This document shows, piece by piece, positions 58,701 to 64,000 of a stretch of 64,000 nucleotides of DNA. The notes under the pieces are model-generated. The model saw nothing but the letters and a program-made list of their open reading frames with translations. It had not been told where the DNA came from and ran no database searches. Each line of letters opens with the position of its first letter. Within the stretch, counting starts at the first letter, position 1. Location: assembly GCF_021347895.1 (NCBI RefSeq), contig NC_067114.1, positions 28,772,373 through 28,836,372 of the forward strand, given 5' to 3'. Source of the stretch: Acanthochromis polyacanthus. Lineage: Eukaryota > Chordata > Actinopteri > Pomacentridae. The position numbers and the translations under genes were made by a program.

Positions 58701-59184
58701 CCCATTAAGCTGCTTCAACATTTCGTCCTCCTCTTCCATTCAGGTCAAAATTTGGTTCCAGAACCGTCGCTCAAAGTTCAAGAAGCTCTACAAGAACGGA
58801 GAGTTTCCACTCGGGGACATTCCTCTTGAACACAGTCCAGATGCCAGCGACTCCATGGCCTGCAACTCTCCTCCATCCCCGAGTGTGTGGGAAAACAACA
58901 GCAACAACAACGACAGCAACAACAGCAGCAGCAACAACAACAACAACAACAACGCAAACAGCAGCAGCAGCGTCAAGAATACTGCGATGCTGGATCCTAC
59001 CAGCAGGGGGCAGGCTCCCTATCCGCCTCCAGTGGAGTCCTCGCCCGCCTTCATGGGGGAGTACACGCACCAGAACTGGTACGAGCAGCAGGGTGTGCAT
59101 TTAGGCCTGCCGCAGTCGAGCCAGACGCACCATGCAACGCCGAGCGCACCGTCGGCCACACAGAGCATGGGAGCCGTCTACTGA
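49484..59184 (+). CDS. dlx3: Homeobox protein Dlx3
   Basis: Distal-less family transcription factor of ectoderm, placode, branchial arch, tooth and fin development. Exons 49484-49835, 52373-52557 and 58744-59184 join in phase (978 nt, 325 residues). The N-terminus keeps [15 protein letters not shown] wording ([20 protein letters not shown]) and a Tyr-rich activation region. [17 protein letters not shown] leads into the homeodomain (residues 136-195). The intron splits it after TQTQ, just before the recognition helix [14 protein letters not shown]. The motif [13 protein letters not shown], the phrase [12 protein letters not shown] and the C-terminal GAVY identify Dlx3 rather than Dlx2, 5 or 6. 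Oddities are homeodomain positions 15 (Val for Ala) and 22 (Ser for Lys), a five-residue duplication after the homeodomain, and an Asn-rich tract. These suggest a faster-evolving duplicate, perhaps dlx3a rather than dlx3b; I cannot settle that. The start has a good context and lies after a GC-rich leader. Confidence 0.93.
49836..52372 (+). other. dlx3: dlx3 intron 1
   Basis: 2.5 kb, AT-rich, with a poly-A run near 50240. No repeat family or additional exon recognised. It could hold regulatory elements. Confidence 0.5.
52373..52557 (+). CDS. dlx3: dlx3 exon 2: first part of homeodomain
   Basis: The acceptor TCTCTAAAG is followed by 185 nt encoding [17 protein letters not shown] and homeodomain positions 1-44, ending at the conserved Dlx splice site after TQTQ (donor GTGAGG). 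Helix 1 reads [14 protein letters not shown], where vertebrate Dlx proteins have YQLAALQRRFQKAQ. Confidence 0.95.
52667..52722 (+). repeat. GATA/GACA microsatellite
   Basis: GATA units, then about nine GACA units, then GATA units, 110 bases after dlx3 exon 2. Confidence 0.95.
52868..53045. repeat. Single-ended Tc1/mariner MITE remnant
   Basis: CACTAGCAGTCAAAAGTTTG followed by GGACACACCTTC matches the end of the MITE at 34855. The opposite end is missing. Confidence 0.55.
53050..53720. repeat. Degenerate quasi-tandem repeat
   Basis: About 670 bases made of drifting short units of the type TTTGTCCAAAATGACTCAAA, with irregular spacing of roughly 20-40 bases. Base composition is strongly biased to A and C/T alternation. 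No clean period or family name. Confidence 0.55.
54331..54733. mobile_element. Palindromic hAT MITE, copy A
   Basis: 403 bp from TAGGGCTGCAACTAACGA to its inverse, with a perfect 8-bp target duplication CTCTACTG on both sides. Almost the whole length is one inverted repeat, containing smaller palindromes around CATCGTGCAT and ATGCACGATG. It lies in dlx3 intron 2. Confidence 0.92.
54885..56287. mobile_element. Mariner-like element with terminal inverted repeats
   Basis: About 1.4 kb from CAGTTTTTTTCGATTGCTAA to the inverted CAGTTTTTTTCAATTGCTAA, with TA on both sides. The terminal repeats are about 33 bases. No transposase is recognisable, and a retroelement 3' end sits inside it. Confidence 0.75.
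55258..55500. repeat. RTE-like LINE 3' end, nested
   Basis: Runs between CCTCCGCCAAGG and CCTTGGCGGAGGTAA, with GATCCGGA, ATTTCATGAAGATC and a GACAGACAAATAAATAA run, the pattern of a widespread fish RTE-type 3' end. It lies within the mariner-like element at 54885. Confidence 0.55.
57005..57386. mobile_element. Palindromic hAT MITE, copy B
   Basis: 382 bp, same family as the copy at 54331, with a perfect 8-bp duplication AAAAAGAC at 56997-57004 and 57387-57394. Compared with copy A it has a short deletion in one arm. Confidence 0.92.
58458..58600. repeat. Tc1-type MITE fragment
   Basis: ACACTATCGTTCAAAAGTCT with GGGGTCATCCAGA is the end of a common fish nonautonomous Tc1 element. It lies about 140 bases upstream of dlx3 exon 3. 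Confidence 0.55.
58744..59184 (+). CDS. dlx3: dlx3 exon 3: recognition helix and C-terminus
   Basis: Opens with [20 protein letters not shown] (homeodomain positions 45-60 and beyond). Then come [26 protein letters not shown], an Asn/Ser-rich tract coded by AAC, CAA and AGC repeats at about 58896-58975, and the Trp-Tyr motif NWYEQQGVH. The end is MGAVY-TGA. The acceptor TTCATTCAG is typical. Confidence 0.95.
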   Translation, partial: VKIWFQNRRSKFKKLYKNGEFPLGDIPLEHSPDASDSMACNSPPSPSVWENNSNNNDSNNSSSNNNNNNNANSSSSVKNTAMLDPTSRGQAPYPPPVESSPAFMGEYTHQNWYEQQGVHLGLPQSSQTHHATPSAPSATQSMGAVY

Positions 59185-60597
59185 TGACAAACACGGGACT
59201 CTCCGCGGCGTTTCCACCGGAGCCCTGAGCTCTAACTCCAGGTGATGATTCGGAGCTCTGCTGTGACCAGAAACACCTGACAGAGATCATCAGACACGAG
59301 TCATGACTGTAAAAAACCTGACACACATGTTGTAAAACAGGCTGCAGATGTGGATTGAAAACAAATGTCGTCCTCAGTTACCCTCGCTGCTCCCAAGTTG
59401 AACTCATAACTACGCAGAGGTGACTGAAGTGGGTTTTTCCACTGCTGAGACTGATAATGATACTTTTATGTGAAATCACTGATAACAGATGATATTTTGT
59501 ATATTTAATGTTTGAATTCTGACCGTATTTATTCCAAAAAAACATAGAATTATTTAGTTCTTCTTTTAAAATGTTCACTAAAAGCGCCTCTGACATGAAA
59601 ACTGAATACTACTGAAAGTCTCCCGCCAACGTTAGCAGTGCAAAACGTTAGAAGACATCAGCCCAACGGAGGAGACAGATTCTGTAGTCTTGCAGTAGAA
59701 GTTACAAAATACGTATCCATATTTATTTAATTCAAATTCAAGTTCCACTGAGGAAAGGAGGACAGTTGCCTGTTTTGGAGGTTTGATGCCGGATTAAGCC
59801 ACTGTTTAGCTATTTATGTTGCACAGATAAAACAAAGTGCTTTCAACCAAAGAATTTAGACTAATATTACAAATTTACTCAACTAATAGAGTTCTGCTAG
59901 GTTCTTCTGGTTAAGACCCTACAATGTTAAAGATTCTGTAGTCTTGCAGTAGAATTTAAAAAATACATATCCATTTTTAGTTAATTAAAATTCACTTTCC
60001 ACTGGGGAAGAACGCTGAGCAACACTAGCAAACAGGTGGTTTTAGTTTTCTTTTAGTAGCAGCTGGAGCAGGTAAAAGTAGAATTGTTTGTGCAAGAGAA
60101 CAGATCAAGGTTGTATTCTTGGCTTAGAGGTAAGGCTGGGATTAGAAATGGAATTTATAAACTTTGGATGGAGCCACGCTGGCTGTGTTTCCCTGCTTGC
60201 AGTCTTTGTGCTAAGCTAAGCTAAGCAAAGCTAAATGGTGTTCAAACCTTTCACAAAAATCCTCCCATCTTTGCTTTTGGTCACATTAGCTGCTACTAGC
60301 ATAAACGCCTGCCAAACTGTTAGTAGTTTAGTTGCATTATGGGTAATGTAGTCGAATGCAAGGAGTGAAAAGGACAAATCTCATGTTCTGCAGCATTACA
60401 GCATAATTTTAAACATTTTTCTTAATGGAACAAACTCTGTTATAGGTATGCAATGCTGAAACTATTGATAACTGGAGACTTTTATATAGAAAACTGCATT
60501 TAAGTTAAATTTCAAAACATGCAACTGACAAGTCAGTGATGTCAGAATTCTTCCTAATGTCTGCATTCGAAGCAGTTTGGTCATAGAATAGCGTTGC

Positions 60598-60780
60598 TTT
60601 TTAACAGACTACTAAGTAAGGAAAAGATGGTTTTTGCCTTGCTGACATGTTTCAACTACATCTGCAGTCTTCATCACAGCGTCATCTCTGACGAAGACTT
60701 CTGAGGAAGACTGTAGGCATAGTCGAAACATGTCAGCAAGGCAAAAACCATCTTTTCCTTACTTAGTTGTCGGTTAAAAA
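60598..60780. repeat. Foldback repeat
   Basis: Arms around 60598-60672 and 60706-60780 are near-perfect complements (AAGGAAAAGATGGTTTTTGC against GCAAAAACCATCTTTTCCTT), including ACATGTTTC/GAAACATGT. The loop is roughly 30-60 bases and itself carries GAAGACT/AGTCTTC. Confidence 0.85.
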
Positions 60781-61963
60781 TAGCACCACTCTAAAGTAAG
60801 AAACAACAAAATGAACATAATCCAAGTTTTGGTCATTTTTTGACGTGAAGGACAAAAAGAAGTATGGAAGGAAACCAACACAGCTGTCCTGTTTAGGTTA
60901 ATTATCTCCAGCGTTGGAGGCTGAACAGTTAATCGATCTACTGAGCAAATCTAACTGTTGTGTCCATGGTTTTACAAACTCATGCCATCCGCGTTGTGAT
61001 GGTATCCCATGTTGCAATGTTCCATAAGGATATTAGTTACATCCTCCAATATTATCTTCCGTAGATATTTGCAGGTTCGAGCATCAGTTTGTAATTGAGC
61101 CTGATGATACGATATGTGACCAAAAGTTAGGCGAAATGCATCAAACAGGAGACTCACAAGACTTTATTCTGTTAATCCTCCAAGAATTAAAGTCTGGCGA
61201 CATTGAGGGCCAAGCATGAGTCTGCATTCTACAGTTTCCATAATGCACCTTTCAATCGAACTCATTTCCTGCTACTTTGAATCCCTCCCTGATGCCTTCT
61301 GGTATATATTTGGAAGATAAACTGATAACATCAACAGAGTTATTTCCTCACTCAACAAAGCTTCTCCAGGAACCATTATACAATTCTCAGCAGTTCTCCT
61401 CATGGCTTTAAACTGTTCGAGTGGCCCTTTAATTCCAGCTCGGAGACTCTACAAGAGCTCGATAAAGGAACCGTCAAGAGCAAAGTCGGCGAGTTGGTGC
61501 TAAAACATTTGAAAGTTGTACATAGATCTATTTTAGTAACACATGTGCTGTACTCAGGTTTCTTATTTATAGTATAGATATAAAGTAGCACAGCTGTTTG
61601 TGCCTTTTGGAAATGAGTACAAAAAAAACTAATAAAATGTATTTTATGTATTTCAACCGGCTTCTAATTCCTGCTCGTGTTTACGTGTAAATGCAGCACA
61701 GAAAACACGCAGACAAAGGCGTTGTGCTGACGCTGCTTCCCTGGCGTGCCTGGTCCACAGTGAGTCAGACAGCAGATACAGGTTGCACCCATCCACACTG
61801 TATATTTTACACACACATGCAGAGTGGCGTGTAAAGGAGGTTGTGGGAGGTGACGGCACTGCAGACACTCTGGAGTCTCTGGATGCTAATAACACACCGC
61901 TGACACTGAGAGACGGGCGTACGCTGCTTTCATGTGGCTCACAGTTGAAAAAGGGGAGGAGAG

Positions 61964-62010
61964 ATGTGTGTGTGTATGTGTGTGTGTGTGTGTGTTTGTG
62001 TGTGTGTGTC
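61964..62010 (+). repeat. (TG)n microsatellite
   Basis: Interrupted TG repeat, about 20 units. Confidence 0.9.
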
Positions 62011-64000
62011 TATGACAAACAAGCTGCTCGCCAAGCTCTCAACCAACCAAACCCACAGGTTAGCCGACAGAAAGAGGGCGTGACGAGGTAGGCACACTTT
62101 CAAACAATGTTACTGGGGCTTTAGAATGCCTAACATATTCCTTTGTGTCCTTGGAGGAAATTTCATAACGCGGCTCGGCGTTTTGGGGAACCATGTTGGT
62201 GAGAGTTTGATGAGAAGGTTGACATTACACGGTCAAATGATAAATATAACGCTGGCAATTGGCACAAAAAATCAGTCGGCTGCTGCAACTGGAAATCTTT
62301 CTGTGGATCTTCCACTGACAATATGTGACAGTCTGTGCTGTTGTCAATGCTAGTTGTTTTTTTTTTTGTCCATTTATTGTTACTAAATATCTAATGTGCA
62401 CAGACTAACATAAGTACATGTAGCTATTTTGGTTGTTTGGGTGACATCTGTTTAAAATAATGATATTGAAGCGTCTATATTTATGTAACTAAAATCAAGT
62501 TATTCAACTATCTGCACTCATATTTCAGTTACTGAGTAGAGAGTCAATGTCACTGATGAAAAAAATTGCAGAAAAATGTTTCAATTTTAGTAACCCGATC
62601 CGACTTTTACACTAAAATAATATCCAGCTGCGACAGATTCAGCCGTGAAATGTGTGATTTATCTGCAGCTTTACCCCGTGTGTGACAACTGAAAAAGGTG
62701 CACTCATTTAACGACAGATTGGGAGGAATTCTGTCTCCATGTAGGGGACCATTCATAATTAAAAGTATTTATGAAGTTAGTGTTGTTATTCCTCATGCAG
62801 AGCTGCAAACAGCTTTCTTCCTCACGTGGATCCTGCAGCAGGTATTTAATAAACTCAGAGGAAAGACTCCTACAAACAACCGGAAGAAATAAACTTCAGC
62901 TCCAGTTGATGCTTTATCAAAACCTGGATTACATTTATTATTATTATTCTTAAAATCTAACCTGTCTTCATCACCTGTTAAGTTTTTAAAATCATTTCTC
63001 TGTGTAATTGTTGTGAAACTGAAAAACAAAATGATTGAGGCAAAAGCCAATACACATAAAGGCCTCAATCCTCCTGACAGAACTTCACAAAATTTTCTTT
63101 TTTTGTAACATTATTTAATTTTGGGACATTTCAGATTTTATTTAAGTGCAGTTGAGGAGAGACTAGAAAGGCGTGGAGTAGAGAAGAGGACTAACATGCA
63201 GCAAATCATGACAGAAATCGATATTGATCCATGGCCACTACAGATCAACTGGTTCAGCCACTGAGTAGCCACCATCTCCAACATTTTATATTTGTCTTTC
63301 CAAAATCAATGAAGTGCAGATGGTAATACTCTGATATGAAAGTTTGCCCTCTAGTGGTTGCAGACAGGTTCTTTTCTCTTGTTTCATTCTCAAGTGGTTT
63401 CTCATGACTTTATTATATAAGTTCTGCCTTTATCCTGCAATAAAGAGCACCTGGAAAGTAGCACAGACTAAAAGACTTTAAAGTAAAAATGGCTGTCCTA
63501 GTCCTAGATTTTAGCTTAAAAAACAGACAAATATTAAAATAAAGTCCATCAAAAAGTGTTGTGTGGTAAAAAGTGACTTATGCATGCTACAGTATGTCAT
63601 GTTCAGCTGAATCCACAGACGTGCCGGTGGTGGAAATGAAAGCACAGATCCACTAAGACTCCGTCCATGTTTGCTGAGGCTCCTACCTTCCTGTGCTGAG
63701 CCCTCAGCTTCCAGGTGTCAGAGAAGAATGCATCCCAACATCACAGGAAGACAGACGGTGAGGGCAGACAGGGGCTTGTAGCGACCTGTGGCTGGTTCTC
63801 CACAGTGGGAAAAAAAAAAAACCTTCTCACTAAAGCCATTGTGGGTTTCTGACTGACAGATTACAGTTTTAACAAACCATCAGCAGCTAATACCCATGCA
63901 ACCAAAGACAAACACACCAATTGGAGTTGTGTAGCTTTTTTTTACATTCATGAACAGTCAGGGTGTTTCCTCATATCACAAGAAAGTGAATGCCTTATCA

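Larger units (their letters stand above)
59185..64000. other. dlx3 3'UTR and downstream intergenic region
   Basis: No further gene is recognisable to the window end. In vertebrates dlx3 and dlx4 are convergent, and enhancers lie between them, so this may be part of that interval, with dlx4 beyond the edge. The first kilobase is probably 3'UTR. Short open frames here look random. Confidence 0.45.

Noticed and set aside
58887..59228. Glutamine-rich open frame overlapping dlx3 exon 3
   Set aside because: It is the +1 frame of the repeat tract. The Dlx3 frame continues intact through it to the conserved GAVY end.

Overview
This window is nuclear DNA of a teleost fish. The genes are split by GT-AG introns. 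There is a fish-type PYD-FISNA-NACHT-LRR-B30.2 immune receptor and a Dlx3 homeobox gene. Much of the rest is the usual fish repeat load: Tc1/mariner, hAT and piggyBac-like elements, L2-type LINEs and tRNA-derived SINEs. The repeat types suggest a percomorph, but the species cannot be told from the sequence. No operon, phage, plasmid or CRISPR structure is present.

Layout. (1) 1-2.5 kb: last two coding exons of a tandem C-type-lectin-domain protein (+), with a 910-bp TTAA-flanked transposon just upstream. (2) 4.7-16.8 kb: a complete gene on the minus strand for a beta-1,4-N-acetylgalactosaminyltransferase, most like B4GALNT2. I could join 11 coding exons into one 480-residue reading frame, plus a 5'UTR exon. 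Its introns carry Tc1, SINE and LINE remnants. (3) 17-20 kb: repeat block, including a hAT element with a perfect 8-bp target duplication inserted into a LINE reading frame. (4) 21.4-31.1 kb: an NLR gene (-) running PYD, FISNA-NACHT, six LRR exons, B30.2. It has an altered Walker A motif and an apparently missing linker exon. (5) 31.3-46 kb: dense repeats (Tc1, a hAT nested in a Tc1-type element, SINEs, LINE pieces, a Harbinger fossil). (6) 49.5-59.2 kb: dlx3 (+), three coding exons and 325 residues, with two palindromic hAT MITEs and a mariner-like element in its large intron. (7) 59.2-64 kb: dlx3 3' flank, with a foldback repeat and a microsatellite.

The genes do not form one pathway. The lectin, the glycosyltransferase and the NLR are cell-surface or immune functions, while dlx3 is a developmental transcription factor. 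Linkage of a B4GALNT2-like gene with dlx3 resembles human 17q21 (B4GALNT2 and DLX4-DLX3), which supports both names. I found no clearly new biological system. The observations most worth checking are the NLR's altered nucleotide-binding residues and missing exon, the twin TTAA elements carrying the same reading-frame fragment, the CA repeat abutting a b4galnt splice donor, and derived features of the Dlx3 protein.
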